Source: Herbaspirillum sp. ST 5-3 (GTDB lineage: Bacteria > Pseudomonadota > Gammaproteobacteria > Burkholderiales > Burkholderiaceae_D). Taken from it: a stretch of 64,000 nt of DNA. The translations under genes were made by a program, and so were the position numbers. Below the pieces are notes generated by a model that saw only the letters and a program-made list of their open reading frames with translations, ran no database searches and was not told the origin of the DNA. The DNA is taken from positions 62,001 to 126,000 of the forward strand of contig NZ_STGI01000009.1 of assembly GCF_004804275.1 (NCBI RefSeq), in the 5' to 3' direction. The stretch's first letter is position 1. The number at the start of each line of letters is the position of its first letter. Below, in pieces: positions 29,241-38,370 of this stretch.

Positions 29241-29696
29241 ATGAAACTATTCAAGGCACTGGGATTCACCCTGCTGATGCTCGCTGCCGGCGTCACAGCC
29301 GCAGCCGAGCGCGCATCCGCCGACGAGGCGGTGGCCATGGTGAAAAAAGCCGTGGCTTACATGAAGGAAGTCGGCAAGGACAAGGCATTCGCTGAATTCG
29401 GCAATCCGTCCAACACGCAATTCCATGACCGTGACCTCTACATTTTCGTGTACGACATGAACGGCAACAACGTCGCCCATGGCAACAATCCCAAGATGGT
29501 CGGCAAGAATCTGCTCGAGATGAAGGACAACGATGGAAGGTACATCATCAAAAGCTTCATCGAAGTCTCGAAAGCCAAGGGCAAGGGCTGGGTCGATTAC
29601 AAATGGCCCAATCCGATCACCAAGGCAGTCGAATCAAAATCGAGCTATGTCGAGAAGGTGGATGGCCTGATCGTTGGCGCGGGCATCTACAAGTAA
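29241..29696 (+). CDS. Secreted single-cache-domain protein
   Basis: 151 residues. Signal peptide MKLFKALGFTLLMLAAGVTA, then a cache-type sensor domain: DEAVAMVKKAVAYMKEVG, YIFVYDMNGNNVAHG, GWVDYKWPNP and VDGLIVGAGIYK. This single-cache (sCache_2-like) fold normally senses small ligands in receptors; here it stands alone in the periplasm, perhaps a binding partner for a receptor. AAGGAGGGATGAC precedes the ATG. A broken second copy lies at 33042. Confidence 0.85.
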   Translation: MKLFKALGFTLLMLAAGVTAAAERASADEAVAMVKKAVAYMKEVGKDKAFAEFGNPSNTQFHDRDLYIFVYDMNGNNVAHGNNPKMVGKNLLEMKDNDGRYIIKSFIEVSKAKGKGWVDYKWPNPITKAVESKSSYVEKVDGLIVGAGIYK

Positions 29697-29715
29697 GGGA
29701 TCGCCGCAACAGCGG

Positions 29716-29810
29716 CCGCAGGATGTGCTCCGCGCACCATTTCCTCGCCCAACGTCCAGCACTCTCGCGTAAAAAAATCAATCACTAAACAGGTGCGCAG
29801 AGCGCACCTT
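29716..29810. repeat. Family A repeat downstream of the cache gene
   Basis: GGATGTGCTCCGCGCACC on the left and AGGTGCGCAGAGCGCACC on the right, with an intact right hairpin. It is a paralogue, together with its flank, of the copy after the cache-gene remnant at 33152. Confidence 0.6.
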
Positions 29811-29901
29811 ACGTATTGTAGTGTACTACTTAAGGGCTACTGTTGACAGCGGTAGATCCCTTCTCACTGCATTCCTGCATTGACCGGAGCGCTGAGAAAA
29901 G

Positions 29902-29949
29902 CGGGGCAGGCTCTGCAATCGTGCATATGCCGGATTGCAGAACCTCGCC
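29902..29949. repeat. Family B repeat, diverged copy
   Basis: GGGGCAGGCTCTGCAATC and GATTGCAGAACCTCGCC form an imperfect stem. The TGCAATC/GATTGCA core is kept, as in the copy at 18323. Confidence 0.55.
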
Positions 29950-30030
29950 ACCGATTGCCAGTAACGCTCTACCGTGTAACCTTGTCAATGGTGTAGTAGA
30001 TCACTGGCCTTGCACTGTGAAAGAACAGTG

Positions 30031-30075
30031 CCGAGTCTTGAATTCACATTCAGCTTTAATTGCAAGACCTGACAC
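30031..30075. repeat. Family B repeat, remnant
   Basis: CCGAGTCTTGAATTCAC and AATTGCAAGACCTGACACC retain only the TCTTG / CAAGA core. The remaining sequence between 29950 and 30440 contains no gene that I recognise. Confidence 0.4.
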
Positions 30076-30440
30076 CGCCCAACTCCACGCAGTACAGCTC
30101 TTCAAATCAATCGCTTGGCAGGTGTTCATTTTGAACAGCGATTTCGATTCACCACGGGGTTTCTCTTTTCAAGAAACAAGCCTCGCCAAATGCATCACGT
30201 AGATCCGCGGTAAAAATCCAATCTATTGGTTCGGAAACGGTGAGAGTTGTCCGTCTGTTCTTCCTGTGCGAAGGCGCCTGAGAAGAATAGTGCGCGACGG
30301 AACCGTTCTTCAGGCATGTGCCACACAAGGCACAGCGGCGATGGAAGCGCAATCGGTCTCACGCGCCTGACAAGCGAGAAGACTCCAGCTGCATGTTTGC
30401 ACGCTTCAGCAGACCCGCATTCCAAGTTAGCGGAGAAAAA

Positions 30441-33059
30441 ATGTCTATTCGAACCTTCAGAAAGTATATCGCCGCAATAGGAAGTGCCCTGTTGCTATCG
30501 AGTCTTGTTGCCTGTGGTGGCGGAGGAGCAGAAAGCGCGCGGGGCGACGATACATCGACATTGAATACATCGACATTCGCGGCGGAATCGACGGTGGTCC
30601 CGGCTACAGGCCTGTCGGGCGGCGCTCCCGCCAAGAGAGGCGTGGCGTATGGCGGGCATTCCGTCGCCGATATGAAGGCGCTCTCCAAGGGCGTCAGCTG
30701 GTGGTACAACTGGTCGCCCAGCCCGGAGGCCGGCGTCGCCGGATCGTACAAGTCCATCGGCGTGGAATTTGTCCCCATGATTTGGGGCGGGAACCCGGAT
30801 GTGAACCAGCTGGCGGCGGCCATTCCCGATGGCGCGAAATACCTTCTGGGTTTCAACGAACCCAACTTCAAGGCGCAGGCCAACAAAACACCCTCCCAGG
30901 CCGCTTCGGCGTGGTGGGCAGTGGAAAAGGTCGCGCAAATCAAGGGTCTGCAAATCGGTGCGCCGGCCGTGAATTTTTGCGGGGATTGCGTCTACGAAAA
31001 CGGTGTGACATTTACCGATCCCTTTGTTTATCTGGACGCTTTTTTTGCGGCCTGTCAGGGATGCCGGGTCGATTTTCTTCCGGTTCACTGGTACGCCTGC
31101 GATGTCGAGGCGCTCAAGTGGTACATCGGGCGCATGAAGAAGTACGGCAAGCCGATCTGGTTGACGGAATTTTCCTGCGGCGACAAGCCGCATGATCAGA
31201 TTACGCTGGCGGTGCAGAAGAAATACATGACGGATGCGGTCAATTATCTGGAGAGCGAGCCGGCGGTCGCACGGTATTCCTGGTTCTCCGGAAGGGACCC
31301 GCAGATTCCCAATATCAATTTGCTGGGCGCAGACGGACAATTGACGGAGCTCGGGCAGCTGTATGTGTCGCTGCCCGGTGCAGCCGGTGCCGCGTCAACC
31401 GATTCAACGGAGGTCGAGATAAGGCCGATGCGCGCCATTGCCTCGACTGCCGAGAGTGACGCCCTGGGGCCGGAAAAAGCGATCGACAAGAATGTCGACA
31501 CGAGGTGGTCGAGCGCTTTCAGCGATCAGCAGTGGATCTATTTCGACTTTGGCACGCCGGTCAATATCTCGCGCTTGCGCATCAACTGGGAACTGGCATA
31601 CGGCAAGGATTATCAGATCCAGATGTCGAATGATGCATCCGCGTGGACCACCGTGAAAACCGTGACCGGCGGCACGGGCGGTGCCGATGAGATTGGCGGC
31701 CTCGCTGCCAACGGCAGGTACCTGCGCATCAACGGTATCAGGCGCGGCACAGGGTATGGTTACTCGATATTGGAAATCAATTTCTGGGCAAAGCAGGCAG
31801 CGTCAACAGTATCCGAAACATTGCTGAGTCCGGCATACGCCTTTGCTTCATCGGCCGAGAGTGACGACCTGGGACCCGACAAAGCGGTCGACAGGAATGG
31901 CGGGACGAGATGGTCGAGCGCTTTCAGCGATGAGCAATGGATCCTTTTCGATTTCGGCACGCCGGTCAATATCTCGCGCATGCGCATCAACTGGGAAGCC
32001 GCATACGGCAAGGACTACCAGATCCAGGTGTCGAACGATGCACAAGCATGGACAACCGTGAGAAACGTCACCGGCGGTACGGGCGGCGTTGAAGAGATCG
32101 GCGGGCTGGCGGCGAATGGCAGGTTCGTGCGCATCAATGGCACCAAGCGTGGCACGCCGTGGGGCTACTCCATGTTCGAAGTGGCATTCTGGGGAACGCC
32201 GGCATTTGTATCGGCATACGAAACATTGCTGAGTCCCAGAAATGCAGTCGCTTCATCATTCGAGAGCGGCAACCTGGGGGTCGACAAAGCGATCGACAAG
32301 AATCCCGGCACGAGATGGTCGAGCGCTTTCACCGATGATCAATGGATCTACTTCGATTTTGTTGCGCCGGTCAATATTTCACGGCTGCGCATCAACTGGG
32401 AAGCCGCATACGGCAAGGATTATCAGATTCAGATGTCGGACGATACGATTGCATGGACTACCGTGAAAACCGTCACCGGCGGTTTGGGCGGCGTCGAAGA
32501 AATCGGCGGGCTGAGCGCAAGAGGCAGGTTCTTGCGTATCAAGGGCGTCAAGCGCGGCTCACCGTATGGGTACTCGATGTACGAAATCACCTTCTGGGGA
32601 ACCCAGTCATCGTCTCCAGTGCTAGAAAAAGGATTGATTCCGAGACAGGCGGTCGCTTCTTCATCAGAGAGTGGCGCCCTGGGGCCCGACAAAGCAATCG
32701 ACAAGAACGCCGGCACGAGATGGTCGAGCACGTTCAGCGATCAGCAATGGATCTATTTCGATTTCGGTGCGCCAATCAATATTTCGCGGCTGCGCATCAA
32801 CTGGGAAGCTGCGTACGGCAAGGATTATCAGATTCAGGTGTCGAACGATGCTTCCGCATGGACAACCGTGAAAACCATGACCGGCAGCCTTGGCGGCGTT
32901 GAAGAGATCGGCGGACTGGCCGCGAACGGCAGGTACGTGCGCATCAACGGCACCAAGCGCGGCTCGGGGTATGGTTACTCGATCTTCGAAGTCGCGTTCT
33001 GGGAAGCGGTCACCCCGTTTGTATGCGCTTCCGTCTCAGCACTACCGTGTACGCCATGA
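30441..33059 (+). CDS. Surface GH128-like glucanase with four discoidin-like modules
   Basis: 872 residues from ATG 30441 (CGGAGAAAAA just upstream). Lipobox LVAC with Cys25 marks a lipoprotein. The catalytic domain (about 55-305) has YLLGFNEPN with Glu140 and PIWLTEFSC with Glu243, and WWYNWSP: the GH128 beta-1,3-glucanase/Glyco_hydro_cc pattern. Four F5/8 type C (CBM32-like) modules of about 134 residues follow, each with SSAFSD.QWIYFDFG.P.NISRLRINWE and YGKDYQIQ. It would bind and cut cell-wall or extracellular beta-glucan, for example of fungi. Confidence 0.9.
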   Translation: MSIRTFRKYIAAIGSALLLSSLVACGGGGAESARGDDTSTLNTSTFAAESTVVPATGLSGGAPAKRGVAYGGHSVADMKALSKGVSWWYNWSPSPEAGVAGSYKSIGVEFVPMIWGGNPDVNQLAAAIPDGAKYLLGFNEPNFKAQANKTPSQAASAWWAVEKVAQIKGLQIGAPAVNFCGDCVYENGVTFTDPFVYLDAFFAACQGCRVDFLPVHWYACDVEALKWYIGRMKKYGKPIWLTEFSCGDKPHDQITLAVQKKYMTDAVNYLESEPAVARYSWFSGRDPQIPNINLLGADGQLTELGQLYVSLPGAAGAASTDSTEVEIRPMRAIASTAESDALGPEKAIDKNVDTRWSSAFSDQQWIYFDFGTPVNISRLRINWELAYGKDYQIQMSNDASAWTTVKTVTGGTGGADEIGGLAANGRYLRINGIRRGTGYGYSILEINFWAKQAASTVSETLLSPAYAFASSAESDDLGPDKAVDRNGGTRWSSAFSDEQWILFDFGTPVNISRMRINWEAAYGKDYQIQVSNDAQAWTTVRNVTGGTGGVEEIGGLAANGRFVRINGTKRGTPWGYSMFEVAFWGTPAFVSAYETLLSPRNAVASSFESGNLGVDKAIDKNPGTRWSSAFTDDQWIYFDFVAPVNISRLRINWEAAYGKDYQIQMSDDTIAWTTVKTVTGGLGGVEEIGGLSARGRFLRIKGVKRGSPYGYSMYEITFWGTQSSSPVLEKGLIPRQAVASSSESGALGPDKAIDKNAGTRWSSTFSDQQWIYFDFGAPINISRLRINWEAAYGKDYQIQVSNDASAWTTVKTMTGSLGGVEEIGGLAANGRYVRINGTKRGSGYGYSIFEVAFWEAVTPFVCASVSALPCTP

Positions 33060-33132
33060 ACGGCATCAAGGTCGGCCGTGGCAACAATCCCGGGATGCCT
33101 GGCAAGAATGTGCTCGGGATGAAACACAAGTA
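33042..33132 (+). pseudogene. Fragment of a second cache-domain gene
   Basis: Read in the frame of TAC at 33042, the sequence gives YAMNGIKVGRGNNPGMPGKN, close to YDMNGNNVAHGNNPKMVGKN of the cache protein at 29241. It then skips about 180 bp and rejoins the cache gene at its last codons and stop (ACAAGTAAG). Flanking sequence up to the family A repeat also matches. It overlaps the end of the GH128-like gene in another frame. Confidence 0.8.
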
Positions 33133-33151
33133 AGGAACCGGCACAACAGCA

Positions 33152-33245
33152 GCCAAAGGGTGCGCTCCGCGCACCCTTTTCTTTTCCGACGCGGCCGCAC
33201 TCTCTCACAAAAAAGCATTCTCTGAACAGATGAGCATACCGAGAG
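33152..33245. repeat. Family A repeat with terminator-like hairpin
   Basis: AAAGGGTGCGCTCCGCGCAC with CCTTTTCTTTT after it (33155-33185) gives a strong GC stem and a T-run, so on the plus strand it can terminate transcription from the GH128-like gene. The right arm is degenerate (CTCTGAACAGATGAGCATAC). Confidence 0.65.
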
Positions 33246-33447
33246 GCAGTGCCCTGCCGCATGCTGCTTCAAAACACGTTTGTCCGACAAACATATTGCT
33301 GTCAGAAGATAGGACGCTCGTCTTAAATTAGATCAAAGTATCGCCCACGCAGACCCACACTATGTAGTGCGGTCGCATTGATCCACGCGCCCTCAGGTCG
33401 GTGCCATTCCGGCATCGGATTCAATCAGCAATAGGAAGAGGTGTGTC

Positions 33448-34002
33448 ATGAAATCCACAAGAGTTCTTGGAGTCACGCTTGCTCTGCTCAGCAGTCTTGG
33501 CAGCTATACCACCGCGAATGCAACGAACGGAGCGAGCCAGTTCGCTGCACGCTTGTCGGGGTTCAATGAGGTCCCCTTGGCCATCCTGTCGCCTGGCACG
33601 GGCACCTTTGAACTGAGTCTCAATGCTGGCACGGCCAGTTACACGCTTTCCTATTCGGGCTTCACGACGCCGGTGACCGAAGCGCATATCCATTTCGGCA
33701 AAAAACATAATGCGGGCGGCCATCTCGTTTTCTTGTGCTCAAACCTCGGCAATGCCCCGGCAGGGACCCCTGCTTGTCCGCAATTCGAGGGAACGGTGAG
33801 CGGCACCATCACTGCCAGCCAGATCACAGGAATCGAGCCGCAGAATTTCCCGGCAGGCGATTTCGACGCGCTCGTGTCTGCGATCGTCTCGCACACAACG
33901 TATGCAAACGTGCACACGACGAAATTCCCGGCCGGGGAGGTTCGCGGTCAAATCCACAATACAAATCGGCGTGATTCTTCACCTGCACAGACGCCGCAAT
34001 GA
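33448..34002 (+). CDS. Secreted CHRD-domain protein
   Basis: 184 residues. Signal peptide MKSTRVLGVTLALLSSLGSY, then a CHRD domain: FAARLSGFNEVP, GTGTFELSLNAGTASYTLSY, TEAHIHFG, and ANVHTTKFPAGEVRGQI at the end. CHRD domains occur in animal chordin and many bacterial secreted proteins; the bacterial role is unknown, possibly metal or polymer binding (conserved HIH and NVHT..FP.GE). AGGAAGAGG precedes the ATG. Confidence 0.88.
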   Translation: MKSTRVLGVTLALLSSLGSYTTANATNGASQFAARLSGFNEVPLAILSPGTGTFELSLNAGTASYTLSYSGFTTPVTEAHIHFGKKHNAGGHLVFLCSNLGNAPAGTPACPQFEGTVSGTITASQITGIEPQNFPAGDFDALVSAIVSHTTYANVHTTKFPAGEVRGQIHNTNRRDSSPAQTPQ

Positions 34003-34112
34003 TCACAGGAATAATCACGGGAACAATTGATGCGTAGGATGTGATTCGCTGGGCGGCACACGCATGCCCAGCCAATTCCGCTAACATGGCGCTTTTTGCC
34101 ATTGTCAAAGCC

Positions 34113-34367
34113 ATGAAGCGAGAGCAAATGCTAATGGAAGCGATTCTAGGAAAACTCCTGGACGCTCCGGAACCGCAGATCAACGTCGTTGGGATCGCCC
34201 AGCGCTTGAACGCGGAACAGTCAGTCATTCGCCACCACCTGCACCTGCTGCACGACAAGGGGTGGGTCACGGAATCGGAGAGCGGTTTCTGGCGATTAAC
34301 CAATGCCGGCCATGATTATCTGGAGGGGACTCCGGAACAAGGCATTTCCCTGAAGTCTCTTGGGTAG
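34113..34367 (+). CDS. Small winged-helix protein, DUF2513-like
   Basis: 84 residues from ATG 34113 (MKREQMLMEAILGKLLDAPE). A helix-turn-helix with IAQRLNAEQSVIRHHLHLLHDKGWV is followed by a wing (WRLTNAGHDYLEG). This is the pattern of DUF2513/phage-type winged-helix regulators. An upstream ATG at 34086 would add nine residues; neither start has a clear ribosome-binding site. Target unknown. Confidence 0.65.
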   Translation: MKREQMLMEAILGKLLDAPEPQINVVGIAQRLNAEQSVIRHHLHLLHDKGWVTESESGFWRLTNAGHDYLEGTPEQGISLKSLG

Positions 34368-34406
34368 ATAGTTGCGGCATTACACGACTTGCGGCGTTAC
34401 GCGACG

Positions 34407-35096
34407 TCATGCGGACATCACGACCGGCCCGCCCTTTTCCACGGCGCGCTGATAAGCCGGTCTTGCCTGCAGTTTCTTCTGGTAGGCAGTCAGTTTGGGC
34501 AAGTCCTTGCCGCGCGCACTGCGTGCCAATGCGGCTTCCACGGCAAAACTCATCTGGAAGTCGGCAATGGTGATCTGCTCGCCGGCAAACCAGGAATGCT
34601 TCGCCAAGTGATCCTCCATGAATGCGAGGGAAGTATTGACGTTCGGGTCAATCAGCTTGGCCTGCACCTGGGCGCACAACTGCCTGGCGATGGGGCGGAC
34701 GAAGAACGGCATGGGCTGCGTCGGGATCGACATGAAGACCAGCTTCATCACGAGCCAGTTCATCAGTGAACCCTCCGCATAGTGCATCCAGAAGCGGCTC
34801 TGATAGTGCTCAGGCGTGCCGGTCTTCGGCTGCAGGCTGACGAGATCGCCTTTCGCCTTTGCGCCGTAACGCTCCACCAGATACTCGAGAATGGCGCCCG
34901 ACTCGGCGACGGTCATGTCTCCATCGGTGATCACGGGCGATTTTCCCAAAGGATGGATTGCCTTGAGCGCGGCAGGAGCAAGGCGCGTCTTCTTGTCCCG
35001 CTTGTAGAAAACGATGTCGTAAGGGACGCCCAATTCCTCCAGCAGCCAGAGTATGCGTTGCGAGCGGGATGTTTCGAGGTGGTGAACGGTAATCAT
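34407..35096 (-). CDS. Glutathione S-transferase
   Basis: 229 residues. The N-terminal thioredoxin-fold domain starts MITVHHLETSRSQRILWLLEELGVPY (Ser in the active-site region) and has GKSPVITDGDMTVAESGAIL (cis-Pro and the glutathione-binding Glu-Ser). The all-helical C-terminal domain follows, with FAGEQITIADFQMSF. It conjugates glutathione to electrophiles or reduces peroxides. The branch resembles the bacterial beta/theta-like group. Substrate unknown. Confidence 0.93.
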   Translation of the reverse strand: MITVHHLETSRSQRILWLLEELGVPYDIVFYKRDKKTRLAPAALKAIHPLGKSPVITDGDMTVAESGAILEYLVERYGAKAKGDLVSLQPKTGTPEHYQSRFWMHYAEGSLMNWLVMKLVFMSIPTQPMPFFVRPIARQLCAQVQAKLIDPNVNTSLAFMEDHLAKHSWFAGEQITIADFQMSFAVEAALARSARGKDLPKLTAYQKKLQARPAYQRAVEKGGPVVMSA

Positions 35097-35171
35097 CGAA
35101 TGGAGTGTTATGAAATTGGCAAAGCGCTAATTTACCATCGGACTGCGCATCGCGCGCAGCTCCGGGCGCAG

Positions 35172-35206
35172 GCAAGCACAGGGTAGCCTTCGCGCAACCT
35201 TACTCC
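35172..35206. repeat. Family A left arm, last copy
   Basis: GCAAGCACAGGGTAGCCTTC then GCGCAACC, a weakened A left arm 23 bp from the end of the coiled-coil gene. Beyond this point no A, B or C copy is seen in the window. Confidence 0.45.
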
Positions 35207-35228
35207 TCCCCCATGATTTGCCCCGGTT

Positions 35229-35579
35229 TCAGCGGGCAAGAACCAGAACGATGAGTGTGACCGTGCAAATTCCAAGCGCCGCAAGCCCACCGAGCAGCAG
35301 GCGCACGCGTCCTTGCAGGGCACTGACTGCTTGAACGAGCTGCGAGTTTTGTTCTGCCAGCGCCTTGATCAGATCGGCCGACGAAATCAATTCCTGCTTG
35401 AGGTCGGATACCTCGTCTTCGAGCGACGCGACGCGCGACTCCATGCTCGTTGCGGCTGGCTGCGCACCCTTGGTGACCGCGTTCCACAGCTTTTTGGAGC
35501 CGTCGATAATCGAAGGCGCGTTACGAACGACATCGTCCCACGGGATCATTTTCAATGCTGTCAAATAATCTATTGCCAT
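35229..35579 (-). CDS. Coiled-coil protein with one C-terminal membrane helix
   Basis: 116 residues from ATG 35579 (MAIDYLTALKMIPWDDVVRN). GAGGG is placed six or seven bases before it; the ATG at 35585 overlaps that site. A short N-terminal amphipathic region is followed by a heptad coiled coil (SRVASLEDEVSDLKQELI...ALAEQNSQLVQAVSALQ) and a C-terminal hydrophobic helix (LLLGGLAALGICTVTLIVLVL). Tail-anchored inner-membrane protein, function unknown. Confidence 0.7.
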   Translation of the reverse strand: MAIDYLTALKMIPWDDVVRNAPSIIDGSKKLWNAVTKGAQPAATSMESRVASLEDEVSDLKQELISSADLIKALAEQNSQLVQAVSALQGRVRLLLGGLAALGICTVTLIVLVLAR

Positions 35580-35720
35580 ATACATCCCTCTGAGAAATCG
35601 TCGCCTCTCAACCTTAGCATAAGCTGTGCTGCATGAAAGGCCGCTTATTGCACGCTGATGCGCACCTGCCCTTCACAATTCACGTATCATTACGCCCCCT
35701 CTCGAGTCCGGAAGATTTTG

Positions 35721-36974
35721 ATGATGAGCAACGCATGCGGTGTCGATTTCGGCACGTCCAACTCCACGGTGGGCTGGAGCCGGCCCGGACAGTCCGCGCT
35801 GCTGGCGCTGGAGGACGGCAAGGCAACCTTGCCGTCGGCGGTTTTTTTCAATGCGGAAGAGGATGCGGTCAGCTTTGGCCGCGCCGCGCTGGCGGATTAC
35901 CTGGCGGGATACGAGGGACGCCTGATGCGCTCTCTGAAAAGCCTGCTGGGCACCAGCCTGATCGATGGCCAGACGGAGGTGCTGGGCCGTGCGGTGCCAT
36001 TTCGCATGCTGCTGGCACAGTTCATCGCCGAGCTGAAACGACGCGCGGAATCGGCCGCGCAGCGCAGGTTCGAGCGCGCGGTATTCGGGCGTCCTGTCTA
36101 TTTCATCGATGGCGATGCCGGCGCCGACCGGCTTGCGGAAAACACACTCAGGGAAATCGCACTGGAGGCCGGCTACCGGGAGGTGGCGTTCCAGTACGAG
36201 CCGATCGCCGCGGCCTTCGATTACGAATCACGCATCGATCGCGAACAGCTGGTGCTGATCGCCGACATCGGCGGCGGCACTTCGGATTTTTCATTGATAC
36301 GGCTGGGGCCGCAGCGTGCCGGCCGACCGGAGCGCCGCGACGACATCCTGGCCAACGGCGGCGTGCATATCGGCGGCACCGATTTCGACAAGTATCTGAG
36401 CCTGTCCTGCGTGATGCCCTTGCTGGGCCTGGGCAGCCGGCTCAAAAGCAATAGCGAGGTACCGTCGAGCTATTACTTCAATCTCGCGACCTGGCACACC
36501 ATCAACCTGGCTTACACGCAGCGGGCGGAGCGCGAATTGCAGGATATCCATCGGGATGCGGTCGAGCGCGACAAGATCGGCCGGCTGCTGGACCTGATCA
36601 GAGAGCGGGCGGGACACTGGCTGGCATTGCGCGTGGAAGAAGGGAAGATCGCCTTGTCGGAGTCCGGCACAGCCGAGCTTGCGCTCGAACGGCTGTCACC
36701 GCCGCAGACGCTGGCGCTGGACCGGGCACGTTTCGATACGGCGATCGATCACCTGACGACTACGGTGGAAAGTACGGTGGCCGCGTTGTTGCGCGATGCC
36801 GGCATTACGCCGCATGCGGTCGATACCGTGTTTTTCACCGGCGGTTCAAGCGGCGTGCCGCTGCTGCGCCAAAGGATCGCTGCTGCGGTGCCGCAGGCAC
36901 GCCGCGTCGAAGGGGACTTGTTCGGAAGCATCGGCGCCGGGCTGGCACTGGATGCAGCAAGGAAATTTGGTTGA
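35721..36974 (+). CDS. Hsp70-like protein (YegD type)
   Basis: About 417 residues, far shorter than DnaK. The actin-like ATPase motifs are CGVDFGTSNSTVG, LIADIGGGTSDFSLIRL and VFFTGGSSGVPLLRQRI, with VGFQYEPIAAAF-like connect1. The substrate-binding domain of DnaK is absent, as in E. coli YegD. Start ATGATG at 35721, with GGAAG upstream. YegD-like proteins are of unknown role. No J-domain or GrpE gene is near. Confidence 0.85.
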   Translation: MMSNACGVDFGTSNSTVGWSRPGQSALLALEDGKATLPSAVFFNAEEDAVSFGRAALADYLAGYEGRLMRSLKSLLGTSLIDGQTEVLGRAVPFRMLLAQFIAELKRRAESAAQRRFERAVFGRPVYFIDGDAGADRLAENTLREIALEAGYREVAFQYEPIAAAFDYESRIDREQLVLIADIGGGTSDFSLIRLGPQRAGRPERRDDILANGGVHIGGTDFDKYLSLSCVMPLLGLGSRLKSNSEVPSSYYFNLATWHTINLAYTQRAERELQDIHRDAVERDKIGRLLDLIRERAGHWLALRVEEGKIALSESGTAELALERLSPPQTLALDRARFDTAIDHLTTTVESTVAALLRDAGITPHAVDTVFFTGGSSGVPLLRQRIAAAVPQARRVEGDLFGSIGAGLALDAARKFG

Positions 36975-37054
36975 GGCTGTTCTTCGGTTCGGCGGGGAGC
37001 GCGGGTCGATAAGGCCAGGCGCAATTCAGAGCCTGGCCAAAATATCTAAGCCGT

Positions 37055-37270
37055 TCAGCCCAGCGTCGCGAGGTCGGCGTCGACCTTTTCGAGCGCTTCG
37101 TTGGTGATGAGGCCGCCGGAGAAATTGGCCACCATCTTCAGCGGAAAGCCGCGACCCATGGCGATTTGCGGGTGGGTGGAGATGCCGGGAAGATGCTTTT
37201 CGAGGATGGTCTTGCTTGCCTCGTTGTCGAGCAAATCACCGAGGCTTGTGTTGATGGAAAAAGACGACAT
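37055..37270 (-). CDS. Small helical protein resembling a C-terminal domain of exo-acting hydrolases
   Basis: 71 residues, MSSFSINTSLGDLLDNEASK at the start. The pattern LGDLLDN..SK.ILEKHLPG and GGLI..E.L..VDADLA recalls a short helical domain found at the C-terminus of some bacterial glycosidases and esterases; here it stands alone. GAGGAG lies upstream of the ATG. Function unknown. Confidence 0.65.
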   Translation of the reverse strand: MSSFSINTSLGDLLDNEASKTILEKHLPGISTHPQIAMGRGFPLKMVANFSGGLITNEALEKVDADLATLG

Positions 37271-37521
37271 GAATTACTCCTCCTGAAATTAAGGACAGCG
37301 GTGACGCGCTGTACGATTGATGACCCAGGAGGAAATAATATAGGGAGATGGACAGGTTTGCCCTCAAGCTTCGTCGAGACTTCCCTCTAAATTGCGGCAG
37401 TGCGTACGTCCTTGGGGCAAGCTGAACCTGCCCGGATTAACACAGGCCACGATTAATCTTCCCGATCGCGGCCGGCCGCCGTAAAGTCTCTCGCGTAAAG
37501 GACGGTGCGTCCAGCCCCATG

Positions 37522-38370
37522 CTATTTTGGCAGTCTTTCGAGAGTCATTACCGAACCTGGACTCGCCCCGCCGCCGGCGCCCCCCGTCGTCAAACCAAGA
37601 GACTTGACTTTTAATTCGGTAATCATGGTCAAGGTAGCCCCGGCAGGCAGGCTGACATTCTGATTCAACAATGGATTGAAGCCGGAAAACGAGACAACGG
37701 GCAGGACTGCGACTGGCCCGAACGGTGGGTCCGTGATAGATGTACCCGCCGCAGTGCTTCCCTGGTAGAAGACGGTTGTAGTCCCGGTGATGCTCAGCCC
37801 CTTCAAGTCCGGGACTTCAAGATTTTCCTGCGTCGGCTTGAACCCTAGCCCAGCCAATGAAACCTGCAAAGGTTCGCTGGTTTTATTGATGATGTCTGCC
37901 TTCTCCCGGATAGTTGATTCGCCGCTCCCCGGCGCTCCGCCATCGACGGCATAGACCACGCCTCCGGTTACCGTTCCTGCAGTCGCGCCCGTTCCATAAC
38001 CGAGCATCGGGCCTTGTGCATGCATCTGGTTGGCGCCGACGTGAGAATCCGGATGAAGGTGGCCAATGTCGAGAAGAGTCGACGGCCCCGACGGATAGAC
38101 CAGTATCCGGCGCCCGTCCACGGTCCACTCAAGCGTTCGTGGAAGCTGCACAGGGTCGCTGGGGACACCAAGATTGAATACCGGGTCATCTCTGTTGAAT
38201 TTGAGGCTCGAATTGTCATCCGAGACCGTTACCGAATCAGCCCATGCAAGACAAGGACTGAACGTCAATGCCGCGCCAAGGACAAGGCCTAGGCTCACGT
38301 GTGAGTTCTTGAATTGCAATGCACCTGACTTTGTCGCCATGCGACGCCAGGTTGAAATAGCTTGTTTCAT
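37522..38370 (-). CDS. Secreted hypothetical protein, 282 residues
   Basis: ATG 38370 (MKQAISTWRRMATKSG) is preceded by GAGGAG. A signal-peptide-like hydrophobic segment at about 30-45 ends LAWADSVTVSDDNSS. The mature part is rich in Gly, Ser and Thr, with HLHPDSHVGANQMHAQGP and no cysteines. It looks like a beta-rich exported protein. Family not recognised. A Gly-rich GGAGGGASPGS segment stands near the C-terminus. Confidence 0.65.
   Translation of the reverse strand: MKQAISTWRRMATKSGALQFKNSHVSLGLVLGAALTFSPCLAWADSVTVSDDNSSLKFNRDDPVFNLGVPSDPVQLPRTLEWTVDGRRILVYPSGPSTLLDIGHLHPDSHVGANQMHAQGPMLGYGTGATAGTVTGGVVYAVDGGAPGSGESTIREKADIINKTSEPLQVSLAGLGFKPTQENLEVPDLKGLSITGTTTVFYQGSTAAGTSITDPPFGPVAVLPVVSFSGFNPLLNQNVSLPAGATLTMITELKVKSLGLTTGGAGGGASPGSVMTLERLPK

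Noticed and set aside
35633-36454. Plus frame over the Hsp70-like gene
   Set aside because: Out of frame with the DFGTSNSTVG and GGGTSDFSL motifs that identify the real gene.
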